Assembly: GCA_964034945.1 (NCBI GenBank)
Contig: OZ035961.1
Span: forward strand, 1,405,501-1,469,500
Source: Chrysopilus asiliformis
Lineage: Eukaryota; Arthropoda; Insecta; Diptera; Rhagionidae
DNA length: 64,000 nt
Reading direction: 5' to 3'
Positions within the stretch are counted from its first letter, which is position 1. Every line of letters begins with the position of its first letter. The notes below the pieces were generated by a model. It saw nothing but the letters and a program-made list of their open reading frames with translations. It did no database searches and was not told the origin of the DNA. A program made the translations under genes and the position numbers. Of this stretch, positions 36,775 through 48,949 are shown piece after piece.

Positions 36775-37175
36775 TCATACTAATATACATATAAAAATGA
36801 GTTGGTGTATGTCTGCCTGTCTGTCTGTCTGTCTGTTCCTCTTTCACGCGAAAACGGCTGAACCGATTGACTTGAAATTTGGCATGAGTGTCTGTGGTAG
36901 TTTTGGTTCCAACATAGGCATACGGAAAAGTACCGCGAGGGGTGGGTGGAGTAAGGGGAGGGGGTAAAGTGATTTCGAAACTTAGTTTTCCCTCTATGTT
37001 ACTCTTTCGCGGGGAAACTACTGAACCGATTGGCCTGAAATTTGGCATAGATGTTCGTCGTCGGTCGAGCCCCAACATAGACCCATTAAAAAGTTTTTAA
37101 GTTCTTTCCGGTTTTCTTCGTATTCTAAAATTTAGACAAAAAGCTTAACCCGGCAACGACGGGTATACAAGCTAG
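36775..37175 (+). mobile_element. Non-autonomous Helitron-like element nested in a pogo-like element
   Basis: Begins TCATACTAATATACATAT after an A and ends CCCGGCAACGACGGG + TATACAAGCTAG before a T. It carries a GTCT array (about 36811-36836). The internal part has a duplicated segment around GAACCGATTGRCYTGAAATT. It is inserted inside the pogo-like remnant 36275-37853, so it moved after that element. Confidence 0.85.
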
Positions 37176-37177
37176 TT

Positions 37178-37517
37178 TCTAAATCGACCGTTTTGACATC
37201 GCCAGAGGATGTAAATGACCTTCGTGAGAAGGCTGATATGAAGCGAAAGAGATTGGAGAGAAAAGGTGATAAACCATAATCGAAAAAGCAAAAAGATCGT
37301 GTCAAATCGAAGACATCACAGAAGAAACAACCATCTTCAACCTATTGTGAGGTGGAAGAATACATCGATTTCTGCATAATTTGTAAGAAAAATATGCCAA
37401 AAAAAAATGAACCGCCGAAATACCATCCATTGCAACGTGTGCGACCGAGCTGTTCACTTGGGATGCTCCGGAATGACTGCAAGTTACTGGACTTGCGAAC
37501 ATTGCGTTTCGGACTGA
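37178..37517 (+). pseudogene. C-terminal fragment of pogo-like transposase with PHD-like zinc finger
   Basis: The open stretch after the nested Helitron reads SKSTVLTSPEDVNDLREKAD, then a lysine/arginine-rich region with one in-frame TAA, then YCEVEEYIDFCIICKKNMPK. After a frameshift near 37410-37430 it continues CNVCDRAVHLGC, then YWTCEHCVSD and a stop at 37515. The spaced CxxC...CxxC...HxxC...CxxC pattern is a PHD-like finger, found at the C-terminus of many insect pogo-type transposases (family knowledge). The stop and frameshift make it a pseudogene. The DDE catalytic part is absent. Confidence 0.7.
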
Positions 37518-38020
37518 TTTTCATTGCAATTTTTCACTTCATTTCACTTTGTCTGTTATATAATAAATATATGAATCAAAAAAAAAAGTTTGTCTATCAC
37601 ATTTTTCCATTTTTAATCGATTTACAAAGTGGTCCACAATACCCCGAGATTTTTCAAAATCGCAAAAACGCCATTTTTGCGCCAACTGATAAAACTTGTA
37701 TAATTTAATACAATTTGACCGAACTGCTGTGACCCAAAGAGAGGTTATTTATCGTACTACAAATTCAAGCTTTGAAATTTTCAGAAAAAGTTATTTTTTT
37801 ACGATTTTTTAGCCAAAATGAAAAAGCGGTCCAGAATACTCCACCCTCCCCTATCTTGAATTTTTCTTTTTTTTTTTAAATCAAAAACCTAGAAAAATGG
37901 CACAAGGACTGATATTGAAATGAAATCGTATTTCTCCAAAACAAAAATAGCGACTTCCAATTCTATAAGTAAAATAAATAATTATTCACCACAGGTATCT
38001 TTATTTATAAAAATAAATGG

Positions 38021-38611
38021 TTTTTTATACCCGTATGGTGAAACCAAAGGGTATATTAACTTTGCCTTACCGTTTGTAACGCCAAGATCTCGTCATCGCA
38101 CACAAAAATGAATTACACCAGTGTGTTTAGAATGATGAAAAAAGTTGAATTTAGCATGTCCGTCCGTCTGTCCGTCCGTCCGTCTGTCCGTCTGTCTGTC
38201 CGTCTGTCTGTCTGTCCGTCTGTGGCGCGGATTGCGGGCGCACGGATTGAGCTAGAGACTTGAAATTTTGCGCAGATTCGTTTTTCGTAAAATGTGAGGC
38301 TAAGTTCGTTAATGGGCAAAAATGGACCATTAGGGGGGGTACCCCCCATACGAACGAAAACGTTTTTTACGAATATCTCAAAAATGGTGCATCTTATCAA
38401 AAAAGTGCAAGAACAAAAGTTATTTAGGATATGATTCTACATAAAACTCCCATACATCAAAATCTGATTGGAATAAATTTTAAAAAATCTTATTGTAAAG
38501 TTTGACTTCAAAGTGGAATTTTGGTACAACTGTTCGAATTTTGATACGAATATCACCATACGGGTCTCCAATGATTGCCAGATTGGCAATTATAGCTTTT
38601 GTTATGTTTTT
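38021..38611 (-). mobile_element. Helentron-associated-like element, copy 4
   Basis: Intact-looking inverse copy: TATACCCGTATGGTGAAACC at the left end with the GGGTATA hairpin partner, a GTCC/GTCT array at about 38158-38222, the GGGGGGGTACCCCCC palindrome near 38334, the far subterminal repeat TATCACCATACGGGT near 38550, the ATTGCCAGATTGGCAAT hairpin, and an end at TTATGTTTT. The two subterminal repeats are exact inverted copies over about 14 bases (ACCCGTATGGTGAT). Confidence 0.87.
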
Positions 38612-40645
38612 AATTGCATTTACCTTAACTTGTGATATTCCATGAATAGAAGACTAATAATAATGAGTATAGAATTTTATTTATGGAATTCGTGTTGAAT
38701 GGAAAATCAAATCTCACCACATTTAATCAAATAGAATAATTTCGATTTTTTATTCTTGTCATGAGGTATCATTATGAATTCAGTTGAGGTTAAGGTGAAT
38801 GATAAAAGTGTAGGTACTTATGGTTTGTCATTAAATCAATGACTTAGTAATGTTCTTTGGGTTTTCTTCAGTATGAAATTAGGTTAGCCCAGAATGGATT
38901 TTTGAGGCCGACAACGACACATTTTCGATTTAACGAAAACTTAGACATAGGAAGGAAATTCCGAATGGAAAGTGTCAGAAACTTGGTAAAAAGTTGCTAA
39001 ACAACAATATTAAACTTTTATCTGAAAGGGGAGAGTTTTTTTTTTCAAAAACCATTGACTAGATTAGTTTATGTTGGGGGGGATGATAAGCTATGCCAAT
39101 ATATGTAATCTGAAATTAAGATCTCGTTGTATTTGTGAGATGATGACGATGACAATGACGATGCCAATATAACACGATGAGAATGAAGATGATGACGGGA
39201 ATTAAGATGAGAATGAAGATGAAAAAGTGTTGGACTGGATGAGGATGGTTGGTACGAGGGATTTTTTTTTAGTTGGTTTTAGTGGAAAGGAATGGGAACG
39301 ATCACTCTGGAATTCTGAAAAGCTATAAAGTTATCATCGCAAAGTCATTTAAGGCGACCATAATCCTTCTCGAGCTTATCACAAATTTTCTCTTTTGCTA
39401 TTCAACGTTCATATAGAGCTACTTTTGTGGCAAATAAAAATTTTTGAAAGTGGCTGACTGCCACAGAATCCGGAATCCCCATCGGAATAGACGGAAAACG
39501 AAACGTAAAGCTATGGGATAAAAGCTAGATAATTGGATACTTTCTTTACAAAACGTCAAGCTTGCATCATCTGAATGGAAACATTATGCTTCCTGTCGGC
39601 GATGTTTTTCATAGTGTGGTGGATCTGTGGATTTGGTTCTAGATATGTCATTATGCTATTATGCTTCTATATTCTGATATTACTTGAATCCGCTCCACTC
39701 GTAAATGTGTATAATAATCACTTCGTCCGTTCTGGTCGCACTTGATTTTGATCTGAAGCTAGCTATACCACATTTAAAGCTCAAGTTGATAATGAAAATG
39801 GTGAAATGGCTATATTAGGCTATGGCGTGCTAAAACCTTATACCACACTCAATTTTCCAGACTTTATGCTTGAGTATTCAACGCTATTTAAGGGTTGATG
39901 GCAACCGGACCTCGTCCAATGGTTAACCAAAGCAAGCCAGGGATGAGTGACGGTTTCATTTTATCGATTGTTTCATTAACGCACTTTTACGAGGACAAGT
40001 TGTACGATATTAGCAATGAGAAAATCTTAATACTCTTTACACTCTTTACACAACAATTCAAAACACCATCGTAAACTGTGCTTAACAAAAACCTTATACA
40101 ACAGGACTCTATCACCACAGTCTACTGATTACAAAATTATATCTTGCAAGTTTACGAGGATTATTTTTAGACACCAGATGGCTAGGCCGCCCTAGCCATC
40201 ACCGTTGAATTTCAGTTTCATGTCATTCTTAGATTACGACTGTTGTATGTTCATTAACATGAAATATAGGGTTGCTATGCCATTAATTAAATTTCACCAT
40301 TGTTTTTATTGCACTCAAGAAAAGACATTTAATTAGAACATAATCAGTGACACAACTAGATTTCGTCAAACACAATATCTGATGGTGATAAATTTACTGT
40401 GAAGATTTCACATCACTATGAAACGGTTCGAAAACGATTCGTAGTGTATTTAAGCTGAGGTCAACTACAACTTAAGCAGATACAAATTACTGAAGATAAC
40501 CACCCTTCCCCTATAAACTTTATAAAAGCTTTTTTAAATATTAAGTTGTAACATCAAATGGCTGAATATGTTTTGTGTTGGAAAATTTTGATGTTACCAC
40601 TGATTTTACGAGTAATATCAGATATTTTTTTCCCTTGTTTACGTT
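38612..40645. other. Intron 1 DNA, low-complexity patch
   Basis: Holds a GATGA-type low-complexity patch at 39138-39230 and the hairpin at 40177-40200; otherwise nothing recognised. Confidence 0.5.
40177..40200. repeat. Perfect 10-bp hairpin, 4-base loop
   Basis: GATGGCTAGG, CCGC, CCTAGCCATC. GC-rich compared with its surroundings; no T-run follows on the plus strand and no gene is near. Confidence 0.8.
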
Positions 40646-40746
40646 AGGGTAAAATCGGGAGATATGGCATTCCATTTTTAAAAAAAATTGACAAAAAATA
40701 AATCCATTGAATAAACCATATCCCCCGAACGTGGAGGAAATACTAC

Positions 40747-41272
40747 TTATTTTTTAGGTTCTTTTTGCCACATGAGTTTCAAGTGTTGACAAAATAATGT
40801 GCATGAGTCATGGGACCACGAATGGCAAACATTGCATCTAACCCACTCGTAGGGTTTAATGGGCTCAGCAAAGTATTCACCACACATACTGCAAATGTTT
40901 ACCTGCAGGCGGAAATGGCACCTGTTCCATATCATCTCAGACATAACACGCCATCCAGACCTGCCGGAAACGTTGACAGGACTGTTAACAGAAATGTCAT
41001 TAGAAAATTCTGTTGTGACGTAGGTGGGCTGCTGATTCTGGCATGACGTTTCAGTTCCAGAAATGCGTTGAGCAGTATACAACTGAGTAGTAAAAATGAC
41101 GATCTCAGTGATTTCACTTTTTTCTTTAAAATCTCCGGACTAAAATTAAATTCGGCCTCCAGTTGCTCCAACGATGCCTTTTTCAAATCATTTCTTTGTA
41201 AAAAATTACTTTTAAACAGTATTCGTTTATAGAACGGAGCGTCTCTGCACGTGAAAAATTAGAATCCGCCAT
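40747..41272 (-). pseudogene. MADF-like plus zinc-finger pseudogene (transposon-associated), copy A
   Basis: From ATG at 41272: MADSNFSRAETLRSI, a stop/frameshift, then KKASLEQLEAEFNFSPEILK and KKVKSLRSSF, which resembles the end of a MADF domain. After another frame change comes QRISGTETSCQNQQPTYVTT and a finger, CSMCGEYF...WVRCNVCHSWSHDSC, ending WQKEPKK-stop at 40747. The finger is of the same CxxC/CxxC/HxxxC type seen in pogo-type transposase tails. A candidate terminal sequence TAGGGTAAAATCGGGAGATA lies at 40646. At least two frame disruptions, so not a working gene unless unrecognised introns remove them. Confidence 0.55.
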
Positions 41273-41416
41273 CTTAAATTCCATTTCTGTTAGCAAAGAT
41301 GTCAGCAAAAACTGTCATACTTTTCTGTCGTAACAGCTGTCATTTCAACCTTCACTAGACGTAACATCAGACGTAACAGCGACAGTGACGGCATTCATGG
41401 CAGGTGTGGATTACTA
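40943..41416 (-). repeat. Inverted-duplication arm A
   Basis: About 475 bp nearly identical to 44844-45320 in reverse orientation, from ACTAGTAATCCACACC to GGCGTGTTAT. The arms face away from each other and are 3.4 kb apart. Single-base changes and small indels separate them. Confidence 0.85.
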
Positions 41417-43816
41417 GTAAGGTGTCATTTCTTCTTCCAGACATCGCCACTGATTTTCATATTTCAATGAAAACTCTTGCTCAATCAATTCTGTTCCATA
41501 CACACAAACGAAAACAAATCAGATTCTGCTTGTTTTGGTTCGTGAACGGTAAATTTGCTCCAACTGTACTTCCCCAAATCACTCAAAAAACAATGTCCGC
41601 AAAAACAAAAGGAAAAGAGAACTAAGTTTTATGAGAATGACTTTGAATCTAATGTCGCCAATCGGAGAATTTTAAAGGGTGTCATATTACCAGACTTTAC
41701 CCTAAATAAATTTTTGCCTGGAAGCACATTTCTAAATTGTTTTTCCCTGATTTTCGTCCAAATAAAGCTTTATTTTTTATACAAAATTTGTTCGTCGTTG
41801 CCCCCGCTCATCCTGTCCCGGATTGAACCAAAATAAATATGGTAACCCTACATAATAGTAATGTTTGTAATACAATTTGTTTTCTTTCTTTTTAAATTTA
41901 TGAAAAATACCAATCTGTAGAACTGCCTATTACTTTAGTGAAACCCGCCGCTGCGCCCCTTGTTGGCCGATTTCTGAAGCCTAGGGTCAGATCCACTTCC
42001 GTTTGTGCGCAATGTCACACACTTACTGACGCTTCAGCTACCTCTCAACCACAGCGACGAGCTACCATAACCTCACAACCTCTAGTGTTGTCAGGGGGCA
42101 GTTTTTCAATTCAGTCGGGGATTTTGACTTGATTTGCTTAGATGTTTGTACTCAAAATGTCGTAAAAAAATGGGAATACATAATCATAAAAACCACAAAA
42201 CTAACAATAACACACATCAAATCTCAAATGAATACAAACAGAATTTACCAATTTTGTTTACAAAAATACAACTGCTATTGTTGGTAAACTGCTCTGTCAG
42301 TGGTTAAACAAGAAATACAGCATTTAATTAGAATATCACAAAAAACACCACGCAAATAAGGTAAACTGGGTAGATTTAGTGTTAAACGGTATGTTTCAAG
42401 CATTTAGAGGTGCAGTATAAGCGATCATAATAAAAATTTAAATAAAACAGAAACCATCCTCAATTGCTCCTTCATGATTTATTAGCATTTTATGATGTAA
42501 AAACAAGCATTCTGAGCAAGAAATATACGTACAATAAAAAAAATCTTCAGCTGCCGTTGTTTTTGATTGTTCAATTTCCGGAAAATCAAAAAAAATTTCT
42601 TTTATTCAAGTTGTGTTTTAATATTTCAAGAGATGCTCAAGAAAGAAATTTTTTTTGGTACTTCATACTTTAAATGTTTTATACAGATTTTTCGTATACC
42701 AAAAAAGTTGGTGAATATTTCTTAAAGAAATTTTAATTTAATTGTTATTTGTACTGAAAATCTTTAAAACTTCCAGACATATTTTTCTTTGCAAAACGTC
42801 TCTTTGCGGCGCATTTTTTCACTTAATCAGTTTTGTAAGCAGTTTTCGTGTTACGATGAGGAGAGTTTACTGTTTTAAATTTCCGTAAACACATATTCTC
42901 CGTAACAGCTTCATAATTTGTTGGCCTTTATATTCAAAATTCAATAATGCCGCTAATCACGAATAAAGTGTGCCACTAATTGATCAATAAAACGGAAACT
43001 TATTACTCGAAATAAATAAATTTTAATGATAATTTGTATTCATAGGACGTCATTACTTACAGTCATCGAACCAAACATTAAAATAACCAAAAAAAAAAAT
43101 ACATTTTAGGAAAAGTTCTTTTGTCATCCAAATAATTTTGTTATAACTTCAAACTGTTTCATACAATGATTTGCATTTCATTTGGAATTGCTTTCCTTAA
43201 ATTCGACAATTTTCAGTTTTGTGGGAACACTTACCGTTACAGAATATTTAGTCGATATACAATTTGCCCCACGATAAAGTTTTGACTTTGGGACTTTTTA
43301 TTCGATTTGTTAAAAAATGATAAATTCCCTGATTTTACTACATACAGGCCTTAACTTTTTCCATTTGTATAAATACCAAAAATTCCTGAGATAACGACAA
43401 AAATTGTGAATTCAGACAGTCAGAAAAACTTTTCCTGATTTCTCATTGTTCTTGCAAAAATATTTTTTTATTTAAAAAAAAAGAAAAAAAAAAGAAAACG
43501 TGGAGCTTGAAATGAAGGGAAGAAAATAACAGAATTGTTTTGCTGAGGTATTTCTGTTCTCGATTTTAAGTAGGGATGATATCATATTCACAATGAACTT
43601 CTTATTTCATTCCCTTTTTCTTGTGCTTATGGAAAGGTTAAATGTCGCAACATAAATGAGATTTATAATTTTTGTGTATAATTTCTGTTGAAACTTATTT
43701 CTGACGAGACAAATGTATGTTTGTAACATGTTTAATTTTTAAAAAAATGCCCTTTAAAAATGCCAAAACTTTTTGACGTAACACGCGATTTTTTAGAAAA
43801 TACTTGCTATGCCTTC
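41417..43816. other. Spacer of the inverted duplication, nothing recognised
   Basis: No open frame with a known domain. A GC-richer patch at 41938-42110 is unexplained. Confidence 0.45.
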
Positions 43817-44048
43817 TTAGGCACTTGGCACACCCAATGCGAATTCGCATCGCATAGCGATAAAGTTCAAACTTACTAAGAGATCTTATATCGTATGCCA
43901 TCTACATGAGCTCTAATTTTGCGGAGACCACATTGTTACGTAATATAAAAAGAGCTCATATTGATGACATACGATATAAAATCGCATGGTAAACTTGAAC
44001 TTTCTCGCAATGCGGTGCGAATTCGCATTCGGTGTGCCAAGTGCCTTA
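43817..44048. mobile_element. MITE with about 40-bp TIRs (AGGCACTTGGCACACC family)
   Basis: Left TAGGCACTTGGCACACC, then AATGCGAATTCGCA and CGCAT; the right end is the near-exact inverse. About 230 bp, non-coding. Small open frames inside are chance. Confidence 0.8.
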
Positions 44049-44843
44049 GTCGTTTCATTCAACACAAAAAACTTTAAAAACAAAAATTCAGTGAAATATG
44101 TTTGTCAAAAACACGCCAGACCTTAAGTAGTCAAAAAAGGGTCGCCGCGACCACCAAGTCAGTGAATTGTTGCGCACTTCAGTCGCGGCGTGCATTTTAC
44201 GACTTTTTGTGTCACTTGAGTTTCGCTTTTAACCCAACCGTAGGGTGACCATATTTTTTTAGGTCAACTCGAGACAAGATGAGGATGTGGGAGAGGTTGG
44301 GGGGATGGATAACTGAATTGGAACACCAACATTTTATAGAAAATCTTTATTTGGACGGAAACCAAGAATAATGCATTAAGAAATGTGCTGCGCAGACGAA
44401 AATCCTTAAATAAAGTGCGGCGCAAAGATTTCAATCAAAAGCTATACAGTCACAAGCGAAAATTGACTTAATTTTTACGTCTATTTCATACGCATGAAAT
44501 GCCCGGCAATTTGCCCTCCGTATGAAATAGACGCTTAATTTTTTGCGCTCTGAATCAGCAATGAAGACAAAAGTGCCGCAGGCGAAATTCTTTGACATAG
44601 ATACGCCATTTGAAAAATCCAGGACAAATGTTTTGTTCCCAGAACGCCGGAACTGGAACCGGAACTGGTCCCACAGAACTGAAAAAATGTGTTGATTTCT
44701 ATACACTTTCTATTACATTACTTTGTCGCTATGTATGCTTATATTTTCTACTACTCGCTTGAGCTGAAGGATAATTGACCAAAAAATCACATGATTTTCT
44801 CGCTAGCTTGGAAAGTGTTCTCTGCCTAATGTTTTGTTTTCTA

Positions 44844-45320
44844 ACTAGTAATCCACACCAGCCATGAATCCCGTCACTGTGGCTGTTACGTCTGATGTTA
44901 CGTCTAGTGAAGGTTGAAATGACAGCTGTTACGACAGAAAAGTCTGACAGTTTTTGCTGACATCTTTGCCAACAGAAATGGAATTTAAGATGGCGGATTG
45001 TAATTTTTCACGTGCAGAGACGCTCCGTTCTATAAACGAATGCTGTTTAAAAGTAATTTTTACAAAGAAATGATTTGAAAAAGGCATCGTGGGAGCAGCT
45101 GGAGGCCAAGTTTAATTTTAGTGCGGAAATTTTAACGAAAAAATTGAAATCACTGAGATCGTCATATTTACTACTCTCAGTTGTTTACTCCTCAACGCAT
45201 TTCTGGAACTGAAACATCATGCCAGAATCAGCAGCCCACCTACGTCACAACAGAATTTTCTAATGACATTTATGTTAACAGTCCTGTCAACGTTTCCGGC
45301 AGGTCTGGATGGCGTGTTAT
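44844..45320 (+). repeat. Inverted-duplication arm B
   Basis: Partner of 40943-41416. It starts ACTAGTAATCCACACCAGCC and runs through the MADF-like fragment. The 3' boundary is abrupt at GCGTGTTAT, after which the sequence is unrelated AT-rich DNA. Confidence 0.85.
44991..45320 (+). pseudogene. MADF-like pseudogene fragment, copy B (inverted duplicate)
   Basis: Same sequence as copy A in opposite orientation: MADCNFSRAETLRSI, then in another frame KKASWEQLEAKFNFSAEILT and KKLKSLRSSY. Here the Trp typical of MADF domains is kept (Leu in copy A). Similarity ends at GGATGGCGTGTTAT, so the zinc-finger part is absent. Frameshifts and stops as in copy A. Confidence 0.55.
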
Positions 45321-45349
45321 AATTACATTAAAATTTCCAAAAAAAATTT

Positions 45350-45477
45350 CTACGTAATCTGAAAAATATTTCTACAGAAAATCTGAATTATGTTCGTACA
45401 AAAATAAATACAGTAGTTTTGTATTCTCTACGAAAATCATTCAAAAGATCTGTACAAATATTTTTAAGATTACGTAG
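45350..45477. repeat. Foldback with 29-bp arms
   Basis: CTACGTAATCTGAAAAATAT at the left pairs with AATATTTTTAAGATTACGTA at the right (27 of 29 arm positions). Possibly a small MITE. Confidence 0.65.
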
Positions 45478-45587
45478 CAAAGTTTTGTGCGTCAATAGAA
45501 AACTCCTTTTTTTGAACATTTCAAAGATGAAATTATAAAAAAAACAAAACATTAGGCGGAGAAAACAAACGAGAAAATCAAATGATT

Positions 45588-45650
45588 TTTCGTCAATTAT
45601 CTTTTATTGAGTAAATATTTCGTCAATTATCTTTTATTGAGTAAATATTT
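45588..45650 (+). repeat. 30-bp tandem duplication
   Basis: The unit TTTCGTCAATTATCTTTTAT plus TGAGTAAATA occurs twice in a row without change. Confidence 0.85.
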
Positions 45651-47905
45651 AAAGCAAAAAAATATACAAATTGACAGATTGTTATCGCAAAAATGCTTTA
45701 ATTACTGCCCGATCCATAAAACGAAGTTTATTTCTAAGAAAAACAGTGGTTAACATAAATATAATACAGAAAACATAAAAATACTGTCACCTTTAACATT
45801 TCGATTCATAAAATTATTAGTAAGTCAGATTAGAGTGGGTCGAGGATACTTAATTACATCAATATTGTCCTCGTAGGTAATTATTGTGAAAAATGTTGAA
45901 TTATTAAAGTAAATCAATTCAATATCACTTCGATCTTTGGTTACATTACCTGTTTATATAATATAATTACCTAGAATGACACTGGAGTGACGGGGGAAAA
46001 CATTCTTTTGACAAAATCTGTTTTTCACCCCACTTCAATGCAAAGAAATTATAACTTCTGACCAAAAAATTTCGAAATGAAATTTCGCTAAGCAGGTGGT
46101 AAGCCAATCACACTATAAATAATCTAAAAGGAAATAATCTAAAAATAAATAGAAAAAAAGTAATAGTCGTATTATCTTGTCTTACCAATATTTGAATATT
46201 AAGTTTGTACGACAATAGCAAAGAAATTCCACCCCCAAACCAATTTCGAAACAAAGTCACATACAACAACACTACCAATCGATATTAATCTATTAATTCA
46301 AATACTCAAAGAACAATCATTACGACCACACTACCAGTAAAAATAATCATCACAATAATGATAATAATAGTAATTCTCACCATACAACTAGCACTGAAAT
46401 CAGCCTGGGAATATGGAAAAGTTGAAGGAATTTTCACTATAGAATACCGGATAAGAAAACTGCTAAAGGTTAAAGGAAGATATCTTATAGGTTAATGCAC
46501 AACTTTCTTTCAAAAAATAGGGGGGTTTTTTGAAAATTCTATGTCATTGCCACACGCACACCGAAAAATGTAAATAACTACTACGTCCGACAGGTTAGCG
46601 TGTAATTAAACCCCCTCTAGAAGCTTTTTTTACCTTCGATTTATTGCCCAGAAGGAAAATTCAGCACACCGAAATTGATGGGATCCGAAATTCACCCAAA
46701 TTCTTGGATACGGGAGAGCGAGCCAAGCATTATCCTTTTTAGTAACTTATTGCGTGCTTCCGGAATGTTACATAACTTTGCAATTTCCCTGCACAACAAG
46801 TTGAGAAAATATTTTCTCACCCGGCAGTATTGATTTCATAGTGTTGCTCGCTAGTCCCTTCCCTTCTTGGCTTTTCCGATTGTTTCCCACGAGCGGACCG
46901 GTGAAAATAAAAAAAAATAAAAATCAGTTTACTTTTCTTTTCATGTTTTCGGTATTTTCATTTTTCTGTGTTTTTATTCTTGGTCAAGACTAATCAAGCA
47001 GCAAAAAAACTTCGTCATCGCCCGAAATCCCAAATGTAGGAGTTGTGTTAATTATTGTGGCTGGGCAAGGATTGGCAAAATGAACAGGAAAAGTTGAGGA
47101 AAACTTTTGGCGCCTGTTTTTGAGATTTTCTTTTCATTCATTTCCCTTCTCATAACAGAATGGGATCATGGTTAGAATCGGAAATATTCAATTCGGATTG
47201 CCGGAACGCATTCACCTATTGCTCTATGGATTGTCTGGATTTTATCGTTAAAATCTTAGGATAAGGGTTGCAGATTATGTCCATGACGATGATGGCTGCT
47301 GTGACGATGATTTTTACAAGGATCTACTGTTATAGTCATATATGAGAAAGTATTAAGTATTAAGTTTCGGTTATGGTCTCGGTTATGGTCTCGTCATGGT
47401 GGTCGAAATTAATTTAACAAGGATTTGCTCCATCAAGCGATAAATTAAATTTCTCTGTCGCGATAAACTAACAAAAGCCCAAAACAAATCGAATTTGTCT
47501 GCATTGGATTGCAATCAAGCTTCAAACATTCAAACGTAAAACGGAATAAATTTCCAGGTCAGATGGAAATTTATGACAATCGTTAATTTAGGCTGGAAAA
47601 ATATTACAATTGTGAAAACGGCCTAGATTTCTAGTTTCAAAATCATGTTTTATGGTTTTGACAGAGCCAAAATATGCATAGATATTTTATATGCATTTGC
47701 ATAACAATTAATAATTTTGGAAATTGCTATTAAACGATCAGGAAATCATGTGTAGAATTTTTGCATTATGATAAATATCAAAAAATGTCAAATTTTTGCT
47801 CAGTAATATTTAGTTTCAGAAAAAAATATGGAAAAAATAGAACTTTTTCAAATATCTTAAAGATACGTAACAACAATTAAAGAAAAAAAATGCAGGAAAT
47901 TTAAT
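45651..47905. other. Intron 1 DNA, nothing recognised
   Basis: AT-rich and free of open frames of 60 codons or more, which makes coding content unlikely. Confidence 0.6.
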
Positions 47906-48355
47906 TTCCTTTGAATTTGGTTATATGCATTTTTTCATAAAAGTGGATAGTTTTCGAGAGATTTTCAAGGAAACTATTTTTTTAAAATATGTTAAGAACC
48001 GTTAGAGATGCAAAAAAAAACTGTTAAAGCCAAAGTGTGGAAAATTTTACATTTTTTCCCAAAAGATTTCGAGAATTTAAAAAAAAAATTGTTTGGTAGG
48101 TACCCGTTATAGCTATCGTTGTTTTTCCAAAAGTTGATAGAAAACTACGATTTTTGTAAAGCTTATTTTTAAAAAATTTCAAGTTGCTAGGTCAACGTAT
48201 TTTCTAAGATACATACAACGAACAGACCGACAGACAGATGCACGGTCATCCTCCTAATTTTGTCTGAAACGGATTTCGCATTGATTGATCAGAAAGGTTC
48301 TATCTGCCACCGTTTTCGAGTCGGTCTCCGTCATGAATACAATACTTTCCCTCCG
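47906..48355 (+). repeat. Dispersed repeat family R, copy 2
   Basis: Same order of blocks as at 19640, ending GTCTCCGTCATGAATACAAT. Lies about 190 bases left of the TTAA-flanked MITE at 48554. Confidence 0.75.
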
Positions 48356-48553
48356 TAGAAGAGGAAAATAAAGAGTTCCATTCAAAAAAGGAAAATAAAA
48401 TACAATTTATCATTTAATTGCAGTCTGTTTTTCGCCACGCTTTTGAAATTTTCCTCCCAAAAGTGATTTTTTCAGCAGATTTTTATTTTGGTGACCAGTA
48501 TGAACCTCTAGGCGAATTTTCTCTCAAATATTCGAACTTCGCGATTTCTGTCC

Positions 48554-48797
48554 TTAACACTCTAACTGCCACGTCAGTCAAAAAGACCTGACACCTAACT
48601 GTTGGGTACAGTAAAACAATGAAAATTATTTATGTGTTCGCTGCAACGATTTTTTGTAGTTGGACACATTTTATGGTAATAAAATAAAATTTAGGTATAA
48701 TTTTGTTTCAATATTTTTTTCTCTTAGTGCATCCTTTTTGACTGACAACTAAATATTCGAAAATGGCTTAAAACTGTCGTGGCAGTTAGAGTGTTAA
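48554..48797. mobile_element. TTAA-flanked MITE (CACTCTAACTGCCACG family)
   Basis: TTAA followed by CACTCTAACTGCCACG, with the exact inverse before TTAA at 48794-48797. An inner inverted motif GTCAGTCAAAAAG/CTTTTTGACTGAC follows. 244 bp, non-coding. Confidence 0.85.
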
Positions 48798-48949
48798 TGG
48801 GTTAAAATCATATAAACATCTTTTGAGGTCTTAATGTTGCTTTAATTGTTGAAAATATGACCAGACAGTAATGTTTTTTGAAACTATTACTGACACAATC
48901 CCATATTTTAAAGTCTGAAACCCTATTTTACTTGTTTTAACAATTCAGC

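Larger units (their letters stand above)
36275..37853 (+). mobile_element. pogo/Tigger-like transposon remnant
   Basis: Imperfect TIRs: TAGGGGAAACTGGGGTATTC at the left, and a right end whose reverse complement reads TAGGGGAGGGTGGAGTATTC. TA is at both borders, fitting the Tc1/mariner-pogo target duplication. Without the nested Helitron the element is about 1.2 kb, so most of the transposase (HTH and DDE core) is gone. Only the zinc-finger tail remains. Confidence 0.75.
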
